Part shown: in pieces, positions 56,566 to 64,000 of the stretch | Layout: the number at the start of each line of letters is the position of its first letter | Numbering within the stretch: position 1 is the stretch's first letter | Assembly: GCF_002934665.1 (NCBI RefSeq) | Contig: NZ_NIRS01000001.1 | Location: forward strand, 248,001 to 312,000 | DNA length: 64,000 nucleotides | Source: Pseudomonas laurylsulfatiphila | GTDB taxonomy: Bacteria; Pseudomonadota; Gammaproteobacteria; Pseudomonadales; Pseudomonadaceae | Direction: 5' to 3' | Translations under genes and position numbers: made by a program | The notes under the pieces: model-generated | What the model saw: the letters and a program-made list of their open reading frames with translations, nothing else | Database searches by the model: none | What the model was told of the DNA's origin: nothing

Positions 56566-58176
56566 ATGAATCAGGACAATCTGATCGAAGTGCGCAACCT
56601 GTCCGTCGAATTTGTCGTCGGCAATCGTTGTCAGCGGGCCGTCGAAGGCATCAGCTTCGACATCAAGCGCGGCGAAACCCTGGCCTTGGTCGGCGAGAGC
56701 GGTTCCGGTAAATCGGTCACCGCACACTCGATCCTGCGCCTGCTGCCCTACCCGCTGGCCCGCCATCCCTCCGGCACCATCGAATATTCCGGGCAGAACC
56801 TGCTGGACCTGAAGGAAAAAACCATCCGCCACATTCGTGGCAACCGGATTGCGATGATCTTCCAGGAGCCGATGACCTCGCTCAACCCGCTGCACTCGAT
56901 CGAAAAGCAGATCAACGAAGTGCTGGGCATCCACAAGGGCCTGAGCGGCAAGGTCGCGACCAAACGCACCCTGGAGTTGCTGGAGATGGTCGGCATCCCC
57001 GAGCCACACAAACGCCTCAAGGCCCTGCCCCACGAATTGTCCGGCGGCCAGCGCCAGCGGGTAATGATCGCCATGGCCCTGGCCAACGAACCGGAACTGC
57101 TGATCGCCGACGAGCCCACCACTGCGCTGGACGTGACCGTTCAGCTGAAAATCCTCGAATTGCTCAAGGAATTGCAGGCGCGGCTGGGCATGGCGCTGCT
57201 GCTGATCAGCCATGATTTGAACCTTGTGCGAAGAATTGCGCATCGCGTATGTGTCATGCAGCAAGGTTGCATCGTCGAACAGGCATCGTGCGAAGAATTG
57301 TTCCGCGCGCCGCAGCATCCGTACACTCGGGAACTGCTGGCAGCGGAGCCCGGCGGCAAGCCTGCAAGCAACGTGATCGGCCCGCCCTTGCTGGCGGTCG
57401 AGGACCTGAAAGTCTGGTTTCCGATCAAGAAAGGCTTGCTCAAGCGCACGGTGGATTACGTCAAGGCGGTCGACGGCATCAATTTCAGCCTGCCCCAGGG
57501 CCAGACCCTTGGGATAGTGGGTGAAAGCGGTTCCGGCAAATCGACCCTGGGCCTGGCGATTTTGCGGCTCATCGCCAGCAAAGGCGCCATTCGCTTTGAA
57601 GGCCAGCCGCTGGACAGCCTGACGCAGCAACAGGTCCGGCCGCTGCGGCGGGAGATGCAAGTGGTGTTTCAGGACCCGTACGGCAGCCTGAGCCCACGGA
57701 TGTGCGTGAACGACATCGTTGGAGAAGGCCTGCGGATCCACAAGATGGGCACCGCGGCGGAACAGGAACAAGCGATCATTGCAGCACTCAAGGAGGTAGG
57801 CCTGGATCCGGAAACCCGGCACCGCTACCCCCACGAATTTTCCGGCGGGCAACGGCAGAGAATCGCCATTGCCCGGGCATTGGTGTTAAAACCGGCGTTG
57901 ATTTTGCTGGACGAGCCGACTTCGGCCCTCGACCGCACGGTACAACGCCAGGTAGTGGAGCTTTTGCGTTCGCTGCAAACCAAGTACAACCTGACGTATC
58001 TGTTTATCAGCCATGACCTGGCTGTGGTGAAAGCGCTGAGCCACCAGTTGATGGTGGTCAAGCATGGCCAAGTGGTCGAACAGGGAGACGCGCAAAGCAT
58101 TTTTGCCGCCCCCCAACATCCGTATACACAGCAGTTGCTGGAAGCCGCTTTTTTGGCTCCGGCCACTGCGCAATAA
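56566..58176 (+). CDS. yejF: Peptide ABC transporter ATPase with two nucleotide-binding domains (YejF-like), second system
   Basis: A 536-residue double ATPase. Domain 1 has [27 protein letters not shown] and [11 protein letters not shown]; domain 2 has [27 protein letters not shown] and [12 protein letters not shown]. Both domains carry the oligopeptide C-terminal extension (HPYTREL, HPYTQQL). It is paralogous to the ATPase at 15777. It ends the five-gene importer, 19 bp before fabI with no terminator between, so fabI may also be read from this transcript. Confidence 0.95.
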   Translation: MNQDNLIEVRNLSVEFVVGNRCQRAVEGISFDIKRGETLALVGESGSGKSVTAHSILRLLPYPLARHPSGTIEYSGQNLLDLKEKTIRHIRGNRIAMIFQEPMTSLNPLHSIEKQINEVLGIHKGLSGKVATKRTLELLEMVGIPEPHKRLKALPHELSGGQRQRVMIAMALANEPELLIADEPTTALDVTVQLKILELLKELQARLGMALLLISHDLNLVRRIAHRVCVMQQGCIVEQASCEELFRAPQHPYTRELLAAEPGGKPASNVIGPPLLAVEDLKVWFPIKKGLLKRTVDYVKAVDGINFSLPQGQTLGIVGESGSGKSTLGLAILRLIASKGAIRFEGQPLDSLTQQQVRPLRREMQVVFQDPYGSLSPRMCVNDIVGEGLRIHKMGTAAEQEQAIIAALKEVGLDPETRHRYPHEFSGGQRQRIAIARALVLKPALILLDEPTSALDRTVQRQVVELLRSLQTKYNLTYLFISHDLAVVKALSHQLMVVKHGQVVEQGDAQSIFAAPQHPYTQQLLEAAFLAPATAQ

Positions 58177-58195
58177 CCTGAAAGAGGAGCAACAC

Positions 58196-58990
58196 ATGGG
58201 TTTTCTCGCCGGTAAGCGCGTACTGATCGTCGGTGTCGCCAGCAAGCTGTCCATCGCATCCGGCATTGCTGCCGCCATGCATCGCGAGGGCGCTGAGCTT
58301 GCCTTCACTTATCAGAACGACAAACTCAAGGGTCGTGTCGAAGAGTTCGCACAGAGCTGGGGTTCGAACCCTGAGCTGTGCTTCCCGTGCGACGTGGCCA
58401 GCGATGAAGAAATCGCCAAGGTCTTCGAAGCGCTGAGCAAGAAGTGGGACGGCCTGGACTGCATCGTGCACTCCGTCGGCTTCGCCCCGGGCGACCAACT
58501 GGACGGCGACTTCACCGAAGCCACCACCCGTGAAGGTTTCCGCATCGCTCACGACATCAGCGCCTACAGCTTCGTGGCCCTGGCCAAGGCCGGCCGCGAA
58601 ATGATGAAAGGCCGCAACGGCAGCCTGCTGACCCTGTCGTACCTGGGCGCCGAGCGCACCATGCCGAACTACAACGTAATGGGCATGGCCAAGGCTTCCC
58701 TGGAAGCCGGCGTACGTTACCTGGCCGGCTCCCTGGGCCCGGACGGTACTCGCGTCAACTGCGTATCGGCAGGCCCGATCCGCACCCTCGCCGCTTCCGG
58801 CATCAAGAACTTCCGCAAGATGCTGGCCGCCAACGAAGCGCAAACTCCGCTGCGCCGCAACGTCACCATCGAAGAAGTCGGCAACGCCGGCGCCTTCCTG
58901 TGCTCGGACCTGGCGTCCGGCATCAGCGGTGAAATCATGTACGTGGACGGTGGCTTCAACACCACGGCCATGGGCAGCCTCGAAGAGTAA
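58196..58990 (+). CDS. fabI: Enoyl-[acyl-carrier-protein] reductase (NADH)
   Basis: FabI reduces trans-2-enoyl-ACP, the last step of each fatty acid elongation round, and is the target of triclosan. The 264 residues start [19 protein letters not shown] with the FabI-type nucleotide motif and have Tyr149, Tyr159 and Lys166 in the Y-x6-K arrangement characteristic of enoyl reductases, with [13 protein letters not shown] around them. The C-terminus [12 protein letters not shown] is typical. AAAGAGGAG precedes the ATG at 58196. A terminator follows. Confidence 0.97.
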   Translation: MGFLAGKRVLIVGVASKLSIASGIAAAMHREGAELAFTYQNDKLKGRVEEFAQSWGSNPELCFPCDVASDEEIAKVFEALSKKWDGLDCIVHSVGFAPGDQLDGDFTEATTREGFRIAHDISAYSFVALAKAGREMMKGRNGSLLTLSYLGAERTMPNYNVMGMAKASLEAGVRYLAGSLGPDGTRVNCVSAGPIRTLAASGIKNFRKMLAANEAQTPLRRNVTIEEVGNAGAFLCSDLASGISGEIMYVDGGFNTTAMGSLEE

Positions 58991-59006
58991 TCTTCGGTCA
59001 GCCAAT

Positions 59007-59035
59007 AAAAACCCGCCTCTATTGGCGGGTTTTTT
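59007..59035 (+). terminator. Rho-independent terminator after fabI
   Basis: AAAACCCGCC pairs with GGCGGGTTTT around a 6-nt loop TCTATT, followed by a T run. It ends the fabI transcript 16 bp after the stop codon. Confidence 0.93.
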
Positions 59036-59183
59036 ATTCCCGTAATTTCAGACCTGATGTAATCCCCTGTGGGAGCGAGCTTGCTCGCGATGGCGATCTG
59101 TCAGTTGGCATCAATGGTGAATGTCAGTCCGATATCGCGAGCAAGCTGAACTGGTCAACTAATTTTGGACACCAGTTACGGTT

Positions 59184-60068
59184 TCATGCCGCCAGTTTCT
59201 CCATAGCTACCGGCGACCGGTAGTCGTTGTAGCTATGGAGCCTGACGTTGTTGTAACGCATCACATAACGCTGCACATCCACCCGCGCCTCATGTTCCGA
59301 GCGGTAGCCGTCTTCTGGTACCCACTCTGACTTGAGGCTTCCAAAGAAACGCTCCATCGGAGCGTTGTCCCAGCACTCACCTTTGCGACTCATGCTTTGC
59401 AGGAGGCCATGTTTGCGCATTTCTTTCCTGAATTTATGACTGGTGTATTGGCAGCCTTGGTCAGAGTGAAACAGCACCTCTTTTGGCCGGCCTCGCAGGT
59501 CGACCGCCATCCGCAACGCTTCGCAGGTCAGCGTGGCATCGGAAATCATCGAAAACGACCAGCCCACGATCCTGCGGGCAAACAGATCCAGCACCGCCGC
59601 GAAATACATCCAGCGCGTGCCGACTTTGATGTAGGTCACATCGCCGCACCACACTTGGTTAACCGCCGTGACATCAAACTTGCGCTTGAGCACATGCGGC
59701 GCCACCAGCGCCTCAACGCCGGAAGATTTGTACTTGTGCCGCCGCCGCTGATGACTGGCAACACCGGCTTCGCGCATCAAGCTACGAGCCATATGTCGCC
59801 CGACACGATGCCCCTTGGCTTGCAGTTCCTTGGACAGGGTGCGAGACCCTGCGGACGCTCTGGACTCCTGATGATGCTTGACCAGCACGGCCTTAAGTTT
59901 CTCCCGTTCAGGATTCACCTTGCCCTGGCGCTGACGCCAGGCGTAAAAGCTGCTGCGGGTGACTCCAAACGCCCGGCAGCAATTGTTAACGCCGTACTGC
60001 TCGTCCAGCTCATTGATCAGCGCGAATGATCTTTGGAGTCCAAAAGCAGGAGAGCACTGGCCTTTTTT
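59184..60068 (-). CDS. IS3-family transposase OrfB (DDE integrase), made by frameshift with OrfA
   Basis: The frame carries the rve/DDE catalytic domain: Asp in VWCGDVTYIK, Asp in FHSDQGCQYTS and Glu in WDNAPMERFFGSLKSE. Its open frame reaches back to the slippery site at 60068-60062, so OrfB is made as an OrfAB fusion by -1 frameshifting. A GTG at 59918 could give a 244-residue free OrfB. The segment before it (SFALINELDEQYG, RAFGVTRSSFYAWRQR) is the usual helical linker of IS3 OrfAB. Confidence 0.92.
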   Translation of the reverse strand, partial: KKGQCSPAFGLQRSFALINELDEQYGVNNCCRAFGVTRSSFYAWRQRQGKVNPEREKLKAVLVKHHQESRASAGSRTLSKELQAKGHRVGRHMARSLMREAGVASHQRRRHKYKSSGVEALVAPHVLKRKFDVTAVNQVWCGDVTYIKVGTRWMYFAAVLDLFARRIVGWSFSMISDATLTCEALRMAVDLRGRPKEVLFHSDQGCQYTSHKFRKEMRKHGLLQSMSRKGECWDNAPMERFFGSLKSEWVPEDGYRSEHEARVDVQRYVMRYNNVRLHSYNDYRSPVAMEKLAA

Positions 60069-60325
60069 AGGATTTCAATGTCCAGGTCTTTTTGCCTGAG
60101 CAACGCTTTGAGCTGCTGAATCTCCCGCTGATCGGCGGTGATTGCCTTGGCCCCCACCGGGGTCGAACCCAAGCGTTCTTTGCGAACCTGGTCGACCCAA
60201 CGGCGCAAGGCCGTAGGGCCAATATCCAAACTGGCACAAACATCGGGAATTGACTGACCCTCGTCCAGCACCATGCTGGCGGCCTTGAGTTTGAACTCAC
60301 TGGAATAAGATTTACGCATATCCAA
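60017..60325 (-). CDS. IS3-family transposase OrfA (HTH)
   Basis: A 102-residue protein MDMRKSYSSEFKLKAASMVL with an HTH (SIPDVCASLDIGPTALRRWVDQV, about 24-46) that recognises the ends. A leucine-rich coiled coil follows (REIQQLKALLRQKDLDIEILKKA, about 67-89) as in other IS3 OrfA proteins. The slippery A AAA AAG lies within its KK codons near residue 86; -1 slippage there yields OrfAB. Confidence 0.93.
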   Translation of the reverse strand: MDMRKSYSSEFKLKAASMVLDEGQSIPDVCASLDIGPTALRRWVDQVRKERLGSTPVGAKAITADQREIQQLKALLRQKDLDIEILKKASALLLLDSKDHSR

Positions 60326-60414
60326 ACACCTCAGATTTGAGCGCCATCATAGCGCCCGATTGAAGTGTCCAAAATCATTAGGCCAGTTCAAGCTCGCTCC
60401 CACAGGGGTTATAT

Positions 60415-61281
60415 TCAGTCAGCTATCGGCGTCAGGCATTGGGCAAACAACCGCTGAATCGCCTGATTACGCTGGCTGTAGCGCTGCAACAAGACAATTT
60501 CTCGATAGAAGGTCAGCTCGCCTAAGCGGATCACCCTGACCTTCGCCCCATGCTCCAGCCAAAGCCCCGCCTCCGGCAGCAGGGAAATCCCCAACCCACA
60601 CTCGACCATTTTGACAATCGCCTCCAGTTCATCCAGCTCCAGTGCCCCGTGCACCTCGATCTGCTGTTCGCGCAAAAAACGCGTCACCAGTCGCCCGCCA
60701 AACGAATTGCGGTCGTAGCGCACATGCGGGTGCTCGGTGAGCAGTTGCAACGGATCATCGCCGTCCACGTCCGCCGGTACGATCAGCACGAACGGTTCCC
60801 GGCGTATCACCTGCGCGGACAACTCCTTGGGCAGTTCGAATGGCGGCTTGATCAGGATCGCCAGGTCCACTTCCCCGGTGTCCACCTGACTCAGCAGGTT
60901 CAGTGACACACCCGGCACCAGCTTGGGCTCCAGCAAGGGCGCCTGCTGGCGCAATCGCAGCAGTGCCTGGGGCAACAGTCCAGTCTGGGCGGTCGCCACC
61001 GCGCCGATTTTCAACTCGCCACGGTACTCGCTGACATCGTCACTGACCGCCATGCGGCTGAAGGTTTCGAGCATTTCCCGGGCCATCGGCAACGCACGCT
61101 GCCCCGCCGCATTGAGCAGCGCCTGGCGGCCGGTGCGGTCGAACAGACGGATGCCCAGGGCCTGTTCCAGGTTGCGAATCTGCGCGCTCACGGCCGACTG
61201 CGTCAGGCCGATGTGCATACCGGCCGCAGCGAAAGTGCCGTGACGCGCTACGGCGACAAAGGTTTTCAGTTCTCGCAGCAT
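60415..61281 (-). CDS. LysR-family transcriptional regulator
   Basis: A 288-residue LysR-type regulator with the HTH at about 1-60 (LKTFVAVARHGTFAAAGMHIGLTQSAVSAQIRNLEQALG). The C-terminal effector domain starts near residue 88 with GELKIGAVATAQTGLLP. The ATG at 61281 fits the family start; longer frames upstream lack a start signal. It is divergent from the VOC-domain gene by 113 bp and probably controls it through the symmetric sequence at 61291-61340. Confidence 0.91.
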   Translation of the reverse strand: MLRELKTFVAVARHGTFAAAGMHIGLTQSAVSAQIRNLEQALGIRLFDRTGRQALLNAAGQRALPMAREMLETFSRMAVSDDVSEYRGELKIGAVATAQTGLLPQALLRLRQQAPLLEPKLVPGVSLNLLSQVDTGEVDLAILIKPPFELPKELSAQVIRREPFVLIVPADVDGDDPLQLLTEHPHVRYDRNSFGGRLVTRFLREQQIEVHGALELDELEAIVKMVECGLGISLLPEAGLWLEHGAKVRVIRLGELTFYREIVLLQRYSQRNQAIQRLFAQCLTPIAD

Positions 61282-61290
61282 GGCGGCCTC

Positions 61291-61340
61291 GATTGATCGA
61301 AATAATTTGAGCTCGACGCAAAAATTATCGTCTTTCAATC
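61291..61340. promoter_or_regulatory. Symmetric sequence between divergent LysR and VOC genes
   Basis: Nested inverted repeats share one centre near 61315: GATTGA (61291-61296) / TCAATC (61335-61340) and ATAATTT (61302-61308) / AAATTAT (61322-61328). A LysR-type regulator often binds such dyads between itself and its target. Binding is inferred. Confidence 0.45.
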
Positions 61341-61360
61341 AAAAAGCACAGGACTAAACT
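61333..61360 (+). promoter_or_regulatory. Possible sigma-70 promoter of the VOC-domain gene
   Basis: TTTCAA (61333-61338) and TAAACT (61355-61360) are separated by 16 bp, with transcription expected about 27 bp before the start codon. The -35 box overlaps the right half-site of the dyad, so bound regulator could act directly on polymerase. Confidence 0.4.
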
Positions 61361-61394
61361 CAACACACGCCCACCCACCACCGAGGTTCGCCCG

Positions 61395-61820
61395 ATGCAA
61401 CTCTCCCCTTTTCACCTGGCCATTCCGGTCTACGACTTGCCCGCCGCCCGGCACTTTTATGGCACGGTGTTTGGCCTGGAAGAAGGTCGGTCGAGCGACC
61501 ATTGGATCGATTTCAACTTTTTCGGCCATCAACTGGTGATTCACCTGGCGCCGAAAAACCCTTCGCAAGAAGCAGCTCATACCAATGCTGTCGATGGCCA
61601 CGATGTGCCGGTGCCGCACTTTGGCGTGGTGCTCGGGATGGCGGAGTGGGAAGCACTGGCCGAGCGGCTGAAGTCACTGGGAACTCGCTTCGTGATTGAG
61701 CCGGGGATTCGTTTTCGGGGGCTGGTGGGCGAACAGGCGACGATGTTTCTGTTCGATCCTTGCGGGAATGCGCTGGAGTTCAAGGCGTTCAAGGATATTG
61801 GGCAGTTGTTTGCCAAATAG
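61395..61820 (+). CDS. VOC-superfamily protein (glyoxalase/dioxygenase fold)
   Basis: A 141-residue protein with the paired beta-alpha-beta-beta-beta modules of the vicinal oxygen chelate fold. It opens with [19 protein letters not shown], where His7 is the usual first metal ligand. A later HFGVVLG supplies a second His and ALEFKAF near the end gives a Glu ligand. Members include glyoxalase I, extradiol dioxygenases and antibiotic-resistance proteins; the substrate is unknown. It is divergent from a LysR regulator. Confidence 0.9.
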   Translation: MQLSPFHLAIPVYDLPAARHFYGTVFGLEEGRSSDHWIDFNFFGHQLVIHLAPKNPSQEAAHTNAVDGHDVPVPHFGVVLGMAEWEALAERLKSLGTRFVIEPGIRFRGLVGEQATMFLFDPCGNALEFKAFKDIGQLFAK

Positions 61821-61893
61821 GCGGTGTCTGTCGGGACGCCATTGCTGGCAAGCCAGATCCTGCATTTGATTTTTGACAATGTTGAAAGAGCGG

Positions 61894-61939
61894 AAGATCA
61901 AGATCAAAAGATCGCAGCCTTCGGCAGCTCCTACAGGGG
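61894..61939. repeat. REP-like sequence, inverted copy of the one at 26551
   Basis: AAGATCAAAAGATCGCAGCC followed by TTCGGCAGCTCCTACAGG is the reverse complement of the 26551-26589 sequence. A decayed REP (GCTGGCAAGCCAGATCCTGC) precedes it at about 61844. Confidence 0.75.
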
Positions 61940-62208
61940 CGTGTGTTTAGCCGAACGGCGTACACAAACGCTCTTCACCACTCAACAGGCCGAGCGTTAG
62001 CTCGCCTGCCGCTCTTGATCTTGATCCACCCGCCCCCTCGGCAGGCTGAGTGGAGGTGTTCATCCGGGGATGGGCGCGCAGCGCCGTTCGACGCAGTCGA
62101 ACTCATTGCATGTAGGTCGAAGCGAAGCCGACCGGAGGGCAATGCCCCCGGATGAATACCGCAGCGAAGGTACCCCGAGCCTCAGCGAGGGGCCGTACGT
62201 AAGGGGCG

Positions 62209-63532
62209 TGAAGGGATCAACCACATAGGTAACAGAAGAGTTCAGTCACATAGGTAACACCTGATCACTTATTTCTGATTACTTTGAGCGTCAGATAAGC
62301 GTCTTTGGCATCCCTTTCATCAACGCGGCCTAATACTACCGGTCCAAAAATGATGTCCCAAACACCCTCACTGACGCTCTCCAACCCAACCGTTTCATGC
62401 TTGAGCACGTAGCCGACATAGATTCTAAGCCTACCTTTGTTCACCACGCCGTTGGAGTCCGTCCGGTAAACCTCAACATGGCTTGGGTACCTCATCTCCG
62501 GCAGCTTGCCCGGATAAGGTCGTGAAGAGCTTGTGTAGCAAGAGCCGGGGGTTTTCTGCCCCAGCGCCTCATGAAGACGCTCATGATTGTAGTGCTGCAT
62601 GAACAGATCGAAATGTTTCTGCTGGGCTCCCCACTCAATTTCCGGCGGCCTTGGCAACGTACTTTTCAGCGTGCGGTGCATGCGCTCATGCCGTCCGTTT
62701 TGCTCTGGTCGACCAGGTTGAATCCTTTCGTGAATGATGCCCAGACGGGCCCACCAGATGGACAACTGCGATAACCCGGCACGCCCACCGCTAGCAAAAG
62801 GGACACCGTTGTCGGTACGGATCCGCTCGGGCATTCCATGCATCTTAAATAGCCGCTCGAAGGTTGCCTTGGCGTCCTTGAAAGTCGTGCTGGGCATGCT
62901 TTCACACGCCAGTAGAAAGCGACTGGCGTGATCCATCACTGTCAGGGGGTAACACCAGACACCGTCTCCCGTCAGGTATTGGCCTTTGTAATCGGCGCTC
63001 CAGAGCTGGTTGGGAAGATCGGCTTTCTGAAGTGGCTTGGGATAGATGGCGACACGCTGACGTAAACGCCGTGGGGGCACCAGACCCGCCTTTTTAAGCA
63101 CGTTGTAGATCGTGGTTTTCGAGGGCGGAGACTGATCTGGAAACCGTTCACTCAGGGCTGTCTGAATCTTCTTCGGGCCCGGTGTGGTTTGCCCTTGGCC
63201 GCGCAGCTCAAGAATGGCCTCCTTGACCGCAAACGGCACGGCCTGAGCCTGGGAGTGTCGCTTGCGACTGCACTCCGCCAAGCCATTAATGCTGTCCGCG
63301 TTGTAGCGGGCCACCCACTTGTAACCAGTCTTGCGACTGATGCTGTGAGCCGCACAGAGTTGACTGAAATTGAGTCGACCAGACAAATAATCGGCAATGA
63401 ACATCACTTTCAGGTCCATAGGTTTCAGCTCTCGCCACGGCATGGTCAGATCCTCGGAATCGACCAGTGCCAGTTAAAAACTGTTACCTATGTGCTTGAA
63501 CTGTTTTGTTACCTATGTGGGTGAGTCATACC
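62209..63532 (-). mobile_element. IS481-family insertion sequence (about 1.32 kb)
   Basis: Near both ends lie inverted repeats with a doubled core CACATAGGTAAC: 62221-62257 on the left, and the complementary sequence at 63483-63520 on the right. Cutting at 62209-63532 leaves GGCG on both sides (62205-62208, 63533-63536) and rejoins the two parts of the structured repeat, so I propose these limits with a 4-bp duplication. The exact ends are less certain than the insertion itself. One transposase gene fills most of it. Confidence 0.82.
62265..63443 (-). CDS. IS481-family transposase
   Basis: A 392-residue DDE transposase. The N-terminal HTH region (VMFIADYLSGRLNFSQLCAAHSISRKTGYKWVARY, about 14-48) is followed by a second helical domain. 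The catalytic core has Asp in LWSADYKGQYLTGDG, Asp in RIRTDNGVPFASGG and Glu in NGRHERMHRTLKSTLP. The frame is uninterrupted, so the element may be functional. The ATG at 63443 is in the inner part of the right end. Confidence 0.94.
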   Translation of the reverse strand: MPWRELKPMDLKVMFIADYLSGRLNFSQLCAAHSISRKTGYKWVARYNADSINGLAECSRKRHSQAQAVPFAVKEAILELRGQGQTTPGPKKIQTALSERFPDQSPPSKTTIYNVLKKAGLVPPRRLRQRVAIYPKPLQKADLPNQLWSADYKGQYLTGDGVWCYPLTVMDHASRFLLACESMPSTTFKDAKATFERLFKMHGMPERIRTDNGVPFASGGRAGLSQLSIWWARLGIIHERIQPGRPEQNGRHERMHRTLKSTLPRPPEIEWGAQQKHFDLFMQHYNHERLHEALGQKTPGSCYTSSSRPYPGKLPEMRYPSHVEVYRTDSNGVVNKGRLRIYVGYVLKHETVGLESVSEGVWDIIFGPVVLGRVDERDAKDAYLTLKVIRNK

Positions 63533-63640
63533 GGCGAGACTTTTTGGTTCCTTTTGTGTCGTTTGACAAAAGGGACTCGCCGTAAGGGCGAAACCATAAG
63601 CCGCCGTTACCGAAGAAACGGATATGTACACAGTCCAGCC

Positions 63641-64000
63641 CTAACGGCTCATCACACTCTCAGCCTCCCCCAGCAGCTCCTCGATCGTGCCATGCACAAC
63701 CGGGTCATATTCGACCTGGACAACACTGAAGCGAATGTCATAACTGCGATGCGCCGCAGCGTTGCGCTCGTCGAGTATCTCATTGAGTCGTGCCTTGATC
63801 GCCGCAGTCTCCACGGTGCCGGACCCGGTCAGCAGCGCCACGAAGCGGTCGCCTTCGAGCCGGCCGACCACATCGTTCTCACGAAAGCCGATACGCAGGA
63901 CATCGGCGAAGGACTTGAGCGCATCGTCACCTTTGGCCCGGCCATACAGATAGCTGATGCGCTTGAACTCATCGAGGGAGAAGTACAGCAGCGTCGCCGG
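63641..64000 (-). CDS. GGDEF-like domain protein with degenerate signature (5' end outside window)
   Basis: The visible 119 residues are the C-terminal part of a diguanylate-cyclase-type domain. They run from LLYFSLDEFKRISYLYGRAKGDDALK (substrate-binding part) through VVGRLEGDRFVALLTG to a normal domain end. The active-site loop reads EGDRF instead of GGDEF, so cyclase activity is doubtful; the domain may be a sensor or bind GTP. The gene continues beyond 64000, so other domains are unknown. Confidence 0.85.
   Translation of the reverse strand, partial: PATLLYFSLDEFKRISYLYGRAKGDDALKSFADVLRIGFRENDVVGRLEGDRFVALLTGSGTVETAAIKARLNEILDERNAAAHRSYDIRFSVVQVEYDPVVHGTIEELLGEAESVMSR

Larger units (their letters stand above)
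59147..60390 (-). mobile_element. IS3-family insertion sequence (1244 bp)
   Basis: Ends are imperfect inverted repeats: TGAACTGGTCAACTAATTTT on the left and TGAACTGGCCTAATGATTTT on the right (minus), both continuing with GGACAC. A 3-bp target duplication AGC flanks it (59144-59146 and 60391-60393). It contains orfA and orfB on minus in different frames, joined by a slippery A AAA AAG. The orfB DDE residues are intact, so the element may be active. Confidence 0.93.
59066..60406. repeat. REPIN interrupted by an IS3-family element
   Basis: The left arm CCTGTGGGAGCGAGCTTGCT... is at 59066-59091. The right arm is split: ATCGCGAGCAAGC at 59134-59146 and AGCTCGCTCCCACAGG at 60391-60406. Removing the inserted element and one AGC restores an intact arm ATCGCGAGCAAGCTCGCTCC. 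Spacer GTCAGTTGGCATCAATGG resembles that of the REPIN at 23452. Confidence 0.9.
61974..63630 (-). repeat. Structured intergenic element, copy 3, interrupted by an IS481-family element
   Basis: Bases 61975-62200 nearly equal 30893-31118. The other end, 63541-63630, read on minus has TGTACATATCCGTTTCTTCG, GGTAACGGC, CTTATGGTTTCGCCCTTACG and an 8-bp hairpin CCTTTTGT/ACAAAAGG (63550-63557/63566-63573). The insertion at 62209-63532 separates the two parts. Confidence 0.82.

Overview
The window is chromosomal DNA of a Pseudomonas, most likely from the P. fluorescens group. The evidence is the gacA-uvrC-pgsA-tRNA(Gly/Cys/Leu) block, gacA with its TTG start, and the ldcA / dnaQ-rnhA / gloB-mltD / Yej-type peptide ABC / fabI order also found in P. 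aeruginosa. GC-rich codon use and many REP/REPIN palindromes built on GGGAGCGAGC-type cores point the same way. Most of the window is core genome. The accessory parts are two insertion sequences and three copies of a structured intergenic repeat.

Layout. 0-2 kb: a sensor kinase cut by the window edge, converging with a NarL-type response regulator. 2.3-5.9 kb (minus): gacA, uvrC, pgsA and three tRNA genes. 6-7.2 kb (minus): a nitrilase-family hydrolase translationally coupled to a GNAT acetyltransferase. 7.4-8.9 kb: class I DAHP synthase preceded by two short aromatic-rich reading frames with an attenuator-like terminator between them. 9-11.7 kb: a three-repeat protein of unknown function, a signal-less family I.1-like lipase and a parvulin. 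11.8-17.4 kb: a complete peptide-type ABC importer (one binding protein, two permeases, a double ATPase). 17.5-23.4 kb: a 3-hydroxybutyrate catabolic cluster (sigma-54 activator, GntP-type permease, 3-hydroxybutyrate dehydrogenase, acetoacetyl-CoA synthetase), with a clear -24/-12 promoter and two identical-architecture palindromes as candidate activator sites. 23.6-30.1 kb: a PAS-rich hybrid kinase, a second parvulin, and an RND/MMPL exporter with a YCF48-like periplasmic partner. 30.3-31.2 kb: an intergenic island of structured repeats and REPs. 31.3-38.9 kb: pepN, DUF2797, DUF1315, rhomboid protease, metallophosphoesterase and nadK on minus, then DUF1853 on plus. 39-43.4 kb: small metabolic and regulatory genes (DUF2855/TetR pair, FMN reductase, LysR, GNAT). 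43.4-49 kb: ldcA, dnaQ, rnhA, a methyltransferase and gloB. 49.1-59 kb: mltD, a second Yej-type importer with two binding proteins, and fabI. 59-64 kb: an IS3-family element inserted in a REPIN, a divergent LysR/VOC pair, an IS481-family element inserted in the structured repeat, and the end of a GGDEF-like gene.

How genes work together. The 3-hydroxybutyrate cluster forms one pathway: uptake, oxidation to acetoacetate, activation to acetoacetyl-CoA, with sigma-54-dependent control. The two Yej-type importers are paralogous and their polycistronic order is conserved, with genes abutting or overlapping by 1-4 bp. The DAHP synthase leader suggests that charging of aromatic tRNAs is sensed before the first step of the shikimate pathway is expressed.

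The observations I would check first are the double leader before DAHP synthase, the GTCTC-N6-GAGAC palindromes next to the sigma-54 promoter, and the intergenic element whose hairpin is kept in all three copies although its stem sequence differs.
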